Positions 33,981-44,411 of a stretch of DNA of 64,000 nt are shown here, piece after piece. The notes under the pieces are model-generated. The model saw nothing but the letters and a program-made list of their open reading frames with translations, had not been told where the DNA came from and did no database searches. Numbering within the stretch: position 1 is the stretch's first letter; the number at the start of each line of letters is the position of its first letter. The translations under genes were made by a program, and so were the position numbers. The DNA comes from Brienomyrus brachyistius (taxonomy: Eukaryota > Chordata > Actinopteri > Osteoglossiformes > Mormyridae), in NCBI RefSeq assembly GCF_023856365.1, contig NC_064539.1, positions 16,939,519 to 17,003,518 on the forward strand, given 5' to 3'.

Positions 33981-35753
33981 TAACTTTTTACAGTCCTGTA
34001 AAAAATATGTTGATATGTACAAGGAAATAAAAATACTCATTAGTAGTATACTGTATGTCAAATACTCATCAGTAGCATACTTCATCAAGTTGTGTTTCTG
34101 TAGTAAATGAGGGAGATGCATGCTTACGTGACAGATTTTCCAGCCACACAGGAGACTCACATAAAATATTTTTATCGCGACTCCCATAATTTTTTTTTGC
34201 CAGTCCCATAAGATGTTTTTTTATCGTGACTCCTATAAGATCTTTTTAATCGCAACCGTCATTGTTAGATGCCTTCTGTACACTTGGCCTCACATTATAG
34301 TGCTTCATCACATTTCTGCCGGAGTTTGCCTGTCCCACACCAGTCCTCAGATTCCTGCGTCTAACTTACTTACCATCTCCATCGCTGGTCCTGCACCTGA
34401 CCCACACTAGGCAACTATACACATGTTCTGTGAAATTCCACTGTCAGATACAGCCCCCCACCCCCCAGCCTGTCCTGTGCGCAAACACGCGGTGGCGTTG
34501 CTGTAGTGGTTCTATGCACGGCCGCTGAACAGACTGCCAATTCAGCTCCCTGTAACACATCCCTGCTCACAGCTCGGAGGCTTCTGGGCTGGCCTCACGG
34601 CTGCCTGTTTCTGCATAAGACCCTTCACTCTCTCCTGTCCACGTAGTCTCTCTTGGCAGCTGTCGGCTGCTTTATGTTTACATTTTCCTCTTGGTCAAAT
34701 GTGTATCCAGAACTACGTATTGAAATGACGAGAGGATCCAAAAATGGATGCACAAGGTCTGCGTCCAGAATCAAAAAAACACAAGAAAAACACAAGTGGG
34801 ATTTCTCAGGGTAGGCAAGGGCAACGTGGAAAAAAGCACCAGAATAGAACAAAATCGAATGTTTCATTACCTGTCTAAACATATATTGTGAATGATCCAG
34901 TAAAAAGGCAAGGGGGGGGGGGTACAGACAGTTCCAGGGACCTCTTGATGATAGGGGCCCTGAAAAATTTGGAACATAATTGTATTGGTCTGGTTTGGGG
35001 GCCCAATATGATACGCAGTCATGAGGCCCTAAATCTCTAGTGCTGCCCTTGAACAGCAAAGACCTGTACACTTAAAACATTATATATTTTAGAAATGACT
35101 GACTAATGTTGCCCTTGCACCTACATTACAGCACTATTCCTCAGAGCTGTGTCAGGTATTTCCATTAGAAAACGGGCAAAATCCTGTAAGTCTTCATGCT
35201 ATCAGCGACAGTTCAAACAAAAAAGACAACAAGCTTTCTTTTCTTGTGGGACAAAATTCCTTTTTATTTTTCTTTAATTCTGTTTTTACGACATCACTTC
35301 AAAACCATGCCTGTTCACTACTTCAGATCTGGGTTTCTTATATAAGAAAATAAAATATGAGTGTTATAAGAGACAGAGGAATCCAGTGGTTCTGCAAAAG
35401 CCCTGTACCGACACCACATCCACCCCACAAACGTTTTGTTTACAAATGGGGATGGACAGTTCTGTGCCGTGCCCTGCAATTACACAGACATTTCTTCATC
35501 AGCGGAGCCGGTTACAGCGGCCTTTCGCATTGTGCAGAGTCATGCTGACCTTAGTACCCTGGCTTCCAGTGACTCCGGTGGCTTCTGCTGCTGCGCAGTG
35601 ACTCAGTGAACACGCAGTGCAGGCAGATCACACGATCTCCATGTCATGCATCACTGACGATCTTCACTAATATGTTCAGCCAGGTGTGGATACTACCAAA
35701 GATAAGATGGATGATTTTCCAGGGCGGCATCTTCTGAAGGGGCCACCAACTAA

Positions 35754-35774
35754 CCCCCCCCCCCCCCCCCCCCC
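35754..35774. repeat. C21 homopolymer beside a short CA repeat
   Basis: Twenty-one consecutive C followed by accaccacc and (ac)n to about 35797. Confidence 0.95.
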
Positions 35775-36244
35775 ACCACCACACACACACACACACATAA
35801 AGCTGACCGAGGCCCAACACACCAGCCAACACACTGTGGCTAGACTGACATGAGACAAAATAAAAGTGAAAAGTGGGGGGTAAAGTTTGCTTGTTTTCTG
35901 TTTGTTCAGGGCACCAGACACTGTGTTCAGTTTCAACACATCATCCTCACATCTTCTTCTCCTGGAACATTTGCCCCATGTGTGATAACTGACAGTCACT
36001 CTGCTCTTTGCTGTCCGACACCTGATGTGTGCAGGCAGCTATAAAAATTTGCATTATTCTTGATGGGTGGCTGGGAATGGAAATTAGCTGGTCCTTAGAG
36101 TCTGATATTACATTCCTCATTATCAGCTCAGTCAGTGCAGGAAATGGGAAGGTTCTCCTGCAGCCTGGCTTGATGCGGCTGTGGGCCCATCCATACTAAT
36201 CGGAAATACTGCTCCGATACAGCAGTCTAGACATGTAACTTCAC

Positions 36245-36465
36245 AAGCTCCAGTGAAGCTGTTATCTATAATGCATTATAGACAACCTCATGATGCAATA
36301 TATAGGTATTTATAGTGCATTATATATGAGAGCTTCATAAGGCAGTCATAATGCATAATAAACATGGCTAAAATGTGTTATGCCTTTTTATAAATATTTA
36401 TAGCCATGTTTATAATTCTTTATGAATGTATATTATTAATACATTACAATGTGTTCATGAATTCC
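36245..36465. mobile_element. AT-rich palindromic MITE-like repeat
   Basis: Contains internally inverted stretches such as 'aacatggctaaaatgtg' against 'tatagccatgttt', and repeated 'ataatgcattat' and 'tttataaatatttata' words. This is the style of a common fish palindromic 'taatgcattataaacatggc' repeat. Ends and target duplication cannot be assigned. Confidence 0.45.
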
Positions 36466-37545
36466 TATAGGTGTGGCATTCATAGAAAGTTTTTCCGAAC
36501 TTTTAATAAAAATGCCATCCGTTAGACTGTGCATATTAGCCAATACAAACTGGCAAGTATCGGTTAGCGATGGAGTATTCAGCAAGCAGAGAGGAGGTAT
36601 GATGCTGAGAGCGGCATGATGGCCAAGCTGCACTCAGAGTGTGAGGCGTATGAGCACGATATCCAGGGAACACCCTCGGTACTAATGAGCACATGGACTA
36701 ACGAGGAAGCCCTGCGTTTGGGGTGGGGGCCTTTTCGCTCATTCTTTTCCATTTTTCTCTCTACCTGGAATGGCCAGTTATTGTGTCACAGGTCAATAAA
36801 AATCCACAAGATCCAGTCCAGACCAAGTGAATCTGCGTACGGCTGAGCCGGCACACTCTGCGGAATGTGCTTTCATGCTTTGCAGAGAGTGAACTTTGCT
36901 TGATTTGAGCCACACCCTGTAGGCACCAGGTGAACAGTGATGGGAGGGAGAGGAACCCAGCAGTTGGGGCATGGGCAAACGTCTGAGGACCACAGACAGC
37001 CGATGCTGAGGAGATTAAACCCGGGCAGCCGGAGTGGGATGCGTGGGGGGCTTGCTGGTGCTGCTGAGGTGCTGCTTGTGGAGGTCTGGAAGGAATAGAG
37101 ACAGCTCTGTGCGTGCAAGGAACACGGGAGGACACCCATATAGACACAGCGGTGGGGCTACGAGGGAAACGGCACTGGAAACTTCACCAGAGCGGTTGGC
37201 CAAAATTAGCCGACGGCTCATAGAACACGGCCAGGAAAATACGAGAAATACGAGAGGATCACTGCCGTGCAGGACCCAGGCCAACGTGAACGGGATCCGT
37301 CTGACAGCAGGCCGTTTCTGTGGAGTGTCTCGCATGGAGGCCAGGCAGGGATGGAGCGTGCCTGCTGTAGAGGAAGGACGGTGGGGGTGGGGAAGGGGGG
37401 GGGACGCTGACGAACAGCACATGCAGAGCTTAGGAAAGGGGCGGCATCATTTCTGAGGGGAGGGCCGCTCCATGTTTTTACAGTAATAGGACATGCGTTT
37501 GCATATAGAAGATTCATCACTTTTATAAAGGGAAGTAAGATGCAG

Positions 37546-37867
37546 GGGCGGCATGGTGGTGCAGTGGTTAGCACTGTTGCCTCACACCTCTGGGACCTGG
37601 GTTTGAATCTCTGTCTGGGTCACATGTGTGCGGAGTTTGCATGTTCTCCCCATGTCGTGGGGTTTCCTCCGGGTACTCCGGTTTCCCCCCACAGGATAAA
37701 TGGAGTTGTTAAATTGCCCGTAGATGTGCATGCATGATGGAATGGTGTGTGAGTGTGCCCTGCGATGGGCTGGCCCCCCATCCTGGGTTGTTCCCTGCCT
37801 CGTGCCCATTGCTTCCGGGATAGGCTCCGCGACCCAATAGGATAAGCGGTTTGGAAAATGGATGGAT
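37546..37867 (+). mobile_element. SINE with 15-bp TSD and internal deletions
   Basis: Same family as 20762-21123, oriented +. The 15-bp direct repeat ggaagtaagatgcag flanks it at 37531-37545 and 37868-37882, although the first two G of the right copy may belong to the tail. Relative to its siblings it lacks about 23 bp after 'ccccccacag' (the 'tccaaaaacatgctgaggct' portion) and a few bases before 'gcgacccaatag'. The perfect duplication indicates a recent insertion. Confidence 0.93.
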
Positions 37868-39539
37868 GGAAGTAAGATGCAGTGGATTTCACGCATGCCA
37901 GGCATGTTCAAACATCAGGAAGCAGCACTTGGAGAGCACGCTCTGCATGCGTTACATCTCCATCAGCTGGTGCCTCCACAGCCGTCAGCTGACCTCCTTT
38001 GCCACGCTAACAAATGTATCGCTTGGAAAACACTCTCCTCTTGTTTTGAGCAGCATATTAATCGGCTCCATATTGATCGATAAAATGCTTATATTTACCC
38101 CTGATGAACTGAGAGACTTGGATAGGAATTGCAGGCTGTGTTAAGCATTAAACGCTGCAGGATTCCGAGCTGAATCTCCCAAGTCCTGCTTCCACTATTT
38201 CTCATTTTTTGTTGATTTGACCCTGTCTGCTCAGCCAAGATTTAATAAGAAAAACTAGGGGAAGACTTATCCTCTTTCTGTAGGTATATCGAAAGTCCCC
38301 CAAAATTCCTAGATGAGAACCTAATAAACATTTAATTTCCCCTGGCAAGCAACAGGAAGGTTGATACGATCTCAAACAGGAGAAGATGAGGGTGGAAGAA
38401 GATTGGGTGCTTTCCATGTCTGAATCTGGCTCGACCTCTGCATCATACCGGTTGATCCATGCAGTATGTAATAACACATCGTTTGACAAATCTCCAGTAA
38501 AACAGCCAGTTCTGCTAAATCTTCCTTCAGACAATCATAAACAAAATTACGGACAAATACTTGGTCATAGGAGGTTTTTTAGTAACTTACAGAAAAGTTT
38601 TTAGCACTTTGTAAACGGAGAAACAGGACTTTGGGTCAAAAACATTTATTTAACACAGATCTAACATTCTCTCCAATAAAAATGTTTGCTGAGACATTTG
38701 GCACCAGAGCCAAAGAGCAGAACTCCAACTCTCGGCTGGTTCTCCAGTGGATGGAAAGTCGGGTTCAGCTTCTGAGCCTCACGACCCAGGTGCTCAGGAA
38801 CTTTTCAGCGGGGGCGTACCTAGATATTCTGGGTTCCCTGTCAGGATATTCCTTGCCGACACCCAATTTCATATATTAAGGCCCCCTATGCAATCCTGCC
38901 CCCCCTAAATCTGCCAGGGTATCCATGCCCCTCCAGAGTCGCTGCCTCGTAGTCAGACAAAGTTAACATGTACAGTTTCATATGTTTCATGTTTAGAGTT
39001 GTGTTAAAACCTCCAAAACGGTCCTGGCCCTGACCACCACTTCATTTCACAAACCTATTTATGCTCATATGTACGTCATGAATGCAACAGCTCTGCCAGA
39101 ACACTGGCCACAGTGGTTGACAGCGATTACAGACTTCCTAGGCATAATGGTAAGATTAGCTTGATGCTGCGTAAACCAGAATGTAGAGATGATAAGCAGC
39201 TGCTCACGCACCTTCTCACGCAACCACCCTGGAACGGTCAGGCCCAATGCGCTGAACAGGTCCAGACAGGATGGTAAGAAATTCATGAACAAATTTGGCA
39301 TAAATCAGCAAATCCTGCATACTGTGATCACCCACAACAAAACCAGGAAAATATATGTGAGGAGACTCTGAATAAGAATAAGCACATTGCATGAGTATAT
39401 GTGTAAATATGCACAAGAGAGGATTCTGACTTCTTCACTCTTTTTTATAACTCTTGCATGGTATGGAAGATGACGGCCCAGGCAGTCATCAGCGTGGACA
39501 TGGGACCAAGCGATCATTTTCATCAGGCCTTCATCTAGC

Positions 39540-39782
39540 TGTTACTCTGATCAGGACCACGGGTTGGACTGGAGACCCTCCCAGGCAGGACGGGGCACAG
39601 GGCTGGGGTGCCCATTGGATAGGATGCCATCTAAGGGCACTTATAGACACACAGTCATACTCTGCAATTCGGAGACACCAAATACCATAACTGACATAGA
39701 GAGAACATCCATACACAAATCAGAGGTGGGATTTGAACCCCTAATCCACTGGTAGTTCCCACTGAGCCACTGTTTGGCCACA
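39540..39782 (-). mobile_element. old V-SINE-like element
   Basis: On the minus strand it shows a head 'tggctcagtgggaactacca', a B box 'ggggttcaaatcccacctc', and a core-like 'gtatggatgttctctctatg', followed by a 3' part with 'cctgggagggtctccagtcc'. This parallels the organisation of the main SINE family but is highly diverged. No target duplication was found. Confidence 0.5.
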
Positions 39783-40447
39783 AATTACTATATAACTGAA
39801 GGTAGGCTTATCAAAAACCATCCTGAATGTAGCTCTAGGTACATTCTGGATAAAAAACAAGACTTTTGATCACTTTATCCCAGGAATTGCATAATTATTT
39901 CCCTTGAACACCTCAACCACTAATGATCCACTAAAATCCATAATTCATTACACTGGTTTTGTCTGAAACATGGATGACGTTATAGTAAGTGGCTCCTTCT
40001 ATTACTGGTCTGATTTGTTGAAAACATCTCAAAATATATCATTGGTTGAGCTCTGCATATTCAATAAAGGAAAACTAGGTACAATAACCTGAAGGTAGTA
40101 AGGGGCAGGAATGCCCAAGAGCCTGGAGATATCAGCAGAAATGCTGGTGATAGCCAGCAGCGGCCCTGGCAGAGCACTCCAGCACCAGGCCCTGCTGGGA
40201 TTGGCTGATCCCCCAGTGAGTCTACCCTGTAATTTCACTCCACAGCCCAGACCCACGCCTCTGAACCTCTGAAGAAGCCCTGTAAAGCTCTCCTCCTCAT
40301 TGTCAGAATCACATTGTAATCAGGGTTTATTAGCCACAGAAGCTAAACCCACTATTGCCAGAAGGGAGATGCAGTTGTGTAACCGTGTGCATGCATCTCA
40401 GTCTTGCACAGAAATGCGTCTTTACCCTTATTTTTGTAATGGCATTG

Positions 40448-40878
40448 TATCAAAAAAATAATAATAATAAATTTGATTCAAGATTCAAAAGCTTTATTCG
40501 TCACATACATAGTGGAATGTAACCCTGGTCACTGAGCAGCTGTGCACAATTAACAAAATATAGAAAAAATAAAGGAAAATAATAAGATACAAAAATATAT
40601 GAAATGTTCAGCTGTACATAATCTATACATAAGTGATAAGTAAACTGTATTGTGCTGTGCAATATTAATGCAACGTGCAAGAGGCAAGAGCTCCTCCTTG
40701 ACCTTTCCGTTTTGGTCATAAGGCTGCGGAAGCGTTTGCCTGAATTCAGCAGACAAAACAGGGAGTTATTGGGGTGGGATGGATCCTTGGAGATTTTTGT
40801 TGCTCTGGTCCTGCAGCGGCTGGTGTAGATGTTTTGTAGGGATGGTAAGGCAGATCTGTTGCAGCGCTCAGCTATAAT
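40448..40878 (-). mobile_element. L2-like LINE 3' end (reverse-transcriptase protein C-terminus and 3' UTR)
   Basis: Minus-strand translation of about 40870-40675 gives the typical C-terminal tail of fish L2-type non-LTR polymerases. Recognisable pieces are LPSLQNIYTSRCRTRATKI, SKDPSHPNNSLFCLLNSGKR and FRSLMTKTERSRRSS. It is followed by an A/T-rich 3' UTR that ends 'gacgaataaagcttttgaat' and a (taa)n tail. Only the last part of the element is present, as expected for 5'-truncated LINE insertions. Confidence 0.82.
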
Positions 40879-41790
40879 AATAATTATAGCTATTAATAGT
40901 ATAATAATTTTATGATGATTTGCACGGCTTCAGGAATCAAGTATCAGCAAACACATTCTTTAAAATCCTTTATAGATTTGTCAAACATGCAAATAGTTTC
41001 TGAGCAGTAACCAATACGGACTAACCCAGCCTAACAATCGCCCCCTCCGATCTCCAGAGAAGCTGCACCAGCAGACCCAACGTGTGGTCCGAATGGAAAA
41101 ACCAGAACCAATCTCATTTGAAGCATGAGCGCTACAAGAGCAACATCAGTCCATAATTACTTTTTAATATCTCCCTTAGTTTTCGGAAATTGGGATGTTC
41201 TCACCAGCCACGAACAAAAGTTCAGTCAGTGTCAATTAAAAATTTTAACATCTGTTTCCTTAATGAGGATTTTCATTATTGTGATTTGGTGAAAATATTG
41301 GAGGTCGGGGGTGGTGGGGGGGGGGGGTCCTTTCTCAAGAAAGAGGGTCTCTTCATGTTGGAAATGAGAATCACAGCTAAATAACCAAATCATCCAACCA
41401 CTTTGCCAAAATAATACACAATTTAGTTCCACGCACCAAAAAAATGCTACCTTTTTATTTATCTGGCCATAATTCAGTATTTATAGGGTTTAAATGTTAA
41501 TATTATCAGTAAGAAATGAGGAAAGTGTACACCCTATGAAACATAATCTGAAAACCATGTCTATATTGACTTATATGCGCTGTGGAGAATGTATGGCGAT
41601 ATCGCCTGCTGCCCATTCGCTATAGTCTATGCATGTGGAATGTCAGATTAGTCTGATAAATAGGCTTTTCAAATCGCTTTCTTAGCGGCTTGCATGATGC
41701 GGAATGCAATGGGGAGACTCTACCACTGAGAAGTGACCTGGTTCATCCGGATCAGAAACATGCGGTTCGGCCTAAATGAGGCACTCATTC

Positions 41791-41946
41791 AGAGGTGTTC
41801 AGATCCAGATAGTAAAAGTCCAGACCAGAATTTTGTTTCAACCAACCAGGTGAATACTCTATGACTGACTCTTCATACGCAACTGTTTGGTTGGAATAAA
41901 ATCCTGGTCTGGACTTTTACTCTCTGGATCTGAAATGGCCACCTCT
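41791..41946. mobile_element. foldback MITE copy B (complete inverted repeats)
   Basis: The best-preserved member of the family. The left arm agaggtgttcagatccagat continues to 'agtaaaagtccagaccag'. The right arm, reverse complemented, reads agaggtggccatttcagatc then 'agagagtaaaagtccagacc'. Arms of about 60 bp face each other over a short loop around 'actctatgactgactctt'. No open frame; it would be mobilised in trans, by an unidentified transposase. Confidence 0.8.
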
Positions 41947-42651
41947 GGTCACATTTCTGTTCCTCTACATACCCAACATATTGCATGCTCACAGAGTTTG
42001 CGCCTCAGTGTACATGATATAAAACAATTGGTAACAGCTCCTTGCTGCTTACCCCTGCTGTGTTGAATTATGTAAGGTGGCCTGCAAAACTCTTTCCAGA
42101 TTCTTCTTTACTGTTGGATAGTTGCATGAGCAAGGGAATTGAGAAACAATGCACATTTTCTTTTTTTTTTTGGCAAGATTTGGCAGTGCAACAAGTATTT
42201 CAGCTAGGGATCGAAGACCTCTGTCTTTATGGTTTATCACTCCTTTCATCATCACAGTGGCTGGGAGCTTTATCTAATTCAACATTTGTTCCTTGTTTTA
42301 ATAATTGTGAAAATTCATACATATATATACAGAAAACGTTACAGAAAGTAGTGCAGTAATATTACGGCAAAAGATCTTCCCTTAGGTTTACGCTGATCCT
42401 GCTTAACAATTAGCATTCCTGTACAGAGTCTGATAATGATTTTCCTTTCCATCTATGCCAGATCTTTTCCTATGTTTGTTTTATCGTATTATTGAACAGC
42501 TCGTCCACGATCCATTTAGCTGTCAGATCCTTACAATGTTTGTACCTTGGGTGGATGAAATGGCTGTGCGTCACTGTGAAATGTGTTCATACTCAGAGTA
42601 ACATAGGTACAGGGAGAGTATTATTAGACATCAAACTAGAATCTTGCGAGT

Positions 42652-43195
42652 CTCAGTAGGCAGCACTGCGCCCTCGAGGCACTGACATTGTGGCTTTGAT
42701 TTTCGGATTTGACTCAGTAAGTGTCTACAGAACCTTCTGCCTCTTTGTGTAGATTTCCTCTTTCAGACTAACGGAATGCAGCTTGGGTTAGTTAATGTTG
42801 CTAAACTGCCCATAATGGATGATTATCTGTGTCCACATGACAGGTCGCCATCCAGTTCAGGGTCTCGGGGTCTCCCCTGACTCATAGTCATGACTCTGTA
42901 CCGAATACACGCCTATGGGTGGATGGATGGTGAAATAAATCTGAACTTTTTGAAATAATAATGGTCTTGATTCAATATTTGATAAATACATTAATCTTCC
43001 AGCCACTTATCCTGATCAGGCAGCAGAGGGCAGGGTTACATCCTGGACAGGCTTCCAGCCAATCACAAGACACTTATACTGTACACATGCCCCCAGGGCA
43101 AGCTGAGTAGTGGAACAGAACCCCAACCCTGGAGGTGAGAGGTTTCCACGCTGCCCCCAGGGCCAGCTGAGCAGTGGAACAGAACCCCAAGTTAA
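42652..43195. mobile_element. degraded SINE relics and a 46-bp local duplication
   Basis: About 42652-42938 (+) retains pieces of the main SINE: 'ggcagcactgcgccctcgag' near the head, 'gttgctaaactgcccataat' and 'ggtcgccatccagttcaggg', ending in ggatggatgg. About 43000-43110 looks like a second, reversed tail. Within 43087-43195, 'gcccccagggc.agctgag.agtggaacagaac' occurs twice. Boundaries are approximate. Confidence 0.4.
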
Positions 43196-43857
43196 TTACT
43201 GTATACAACACATCAGTGTTATAGGCTATATATCAAATTTATTTATTTTATAGTCTCCAATTAAGCTAATACTGCTCAAAAGTAAATGACATCATCACCA
43301 TACATTTGCCTAGGTAACCAATAAACAACTAATGACATTTCTCCCAGTTGTTCCCCCAATAAGGTTGAGAGTGTTAGGAAGTCTCTAGAGAGTTTCCTGG
43401 CCTTAGCTTTGGACCATGTGACCAGGTACAATCTGTGTTCTGACCGCCACTGTACTGATATTGTGCTGGTGTATTGGCGATGATTGCCTGGACCGGAGCG
43501 TGTTTGAGCACCTCCACGTGTGGCAGCCCCTCCCTCTGATAACAGAGCTCCCTCAGATCCTCGGCTAGCGGAGCGGAGGCAGCGAGTGGCGCGTGGCAAG
43601 GACCGCTGCCTGTAATTGAATGAAAATAAGCAGCCTGGGGAACAGACCGCCGTCTTGTTACCTTTGTGTGGAACAGGATATTGCACGGGTCCGCCCATCG
43701 CATGCCACGCTACACACCTAAATGTCTCACTTCAGAATCCCGCCCACCAATCAGAGCCCCCAGGAGGGCCCAGGGACACCCTTTAAGCTGACTGTCAGTA
43801 AAAAGCTCATTTAACATGTCCAGCGTGCCTCCAGTGAAAGAAAGCATCAGTGTGAAG

Positions 43858-44198
43858 GACAGGAGAGGAGTATAGGCGAGGGGTAATGTCAGGGATGGAG
43901 AGAGGAGAGGAGCACAGGCGAGGGGTAATGTCAGGGATGGAGAGAGGAGAGGAAAACAGGTGAGGGGTAATTTCAGGGATGGAGAGAGGAGAGGAAAACA
44001 GGTGAGGGGTAACGTCAGGGATGGAGAGAGGAGAGGAACACAGGTGAGGGGTAACGTCAGGGATGGAGAGAGGAGAGGAGCACAGGCAAGGGGTAACGTC
44101 AGGGATGGAGAGAGGAGAGGAGCACAGGCAAGGGGTAACGTCAGGGATGGAGAGAGGAGAGGAGCACAGGCGAGGGGTAACGTCAGGGATGGAGAGAA
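43858..44198. repeat. 42-bp minisatellite, about 8 copies
   Basis: Unit of 42 bp beginning ggggtaacgtcagggatgga and continuing 'gagaggagaggagcacaggc'. Variants differ at taatgtc/taacgtc/taatttc and agcacaggc/aaaacaggt. Because 42 is a multiple of three, an open frame of repeating Arg-Gly-Asn-Val-Arg-Asp-Gly-Glu persists, but there is no evidence that it is a gene. Confidence 0.95.
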
Positions 44199-44291
44199 AA
44201 TATCACAATTATATTATAATAAAAAGAACAGAAGCAACCAGCAGTGCCAAGGGGGTTGTGCACTCCCCCACCCCCAGTGCATCATTAGGAG

Positions 44292-44411
44292 GCACACTTA
44301 TGGCCTGCACACTTATGGCCTGCACACGTATGGCCTGCACACTTATGGCCTGCACACTTATGGCCTGCACACTTATGGCCTGCACACTTATGGCCTGCAT
44401 GCTCGTGACCG
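44292..44411. repeat. 15-bp tandem repeat, about 8 copies
   Basis: Unit acacttatggcctgc, with one acacgtatggcctgc variant and a decayed last copy (atgctcgtgaccgac). It lies about 95 bp after the 42-bp array. Confidence 0.95.

Larger units (their letters stand above)
32923..36235. other. intergenic with one SINE and simple repeats
   Basis: Besides the SINE at 33623-33980 this stretch contains a small local direct repeat around 34165-34257 (three imperfect copies of 'tttttatcgcgactcccata') and a C21 run with adjoining CA repeat (35754-35797). No gene is recognised. Confidence 0.6.

Noticed and set aside
36761..37456. Overlapping frames of 90-140 codons on both strands
   Set aside because: They overlap each other in several frames without domains or splice support, as expected in GC-rich non-coding DNA.
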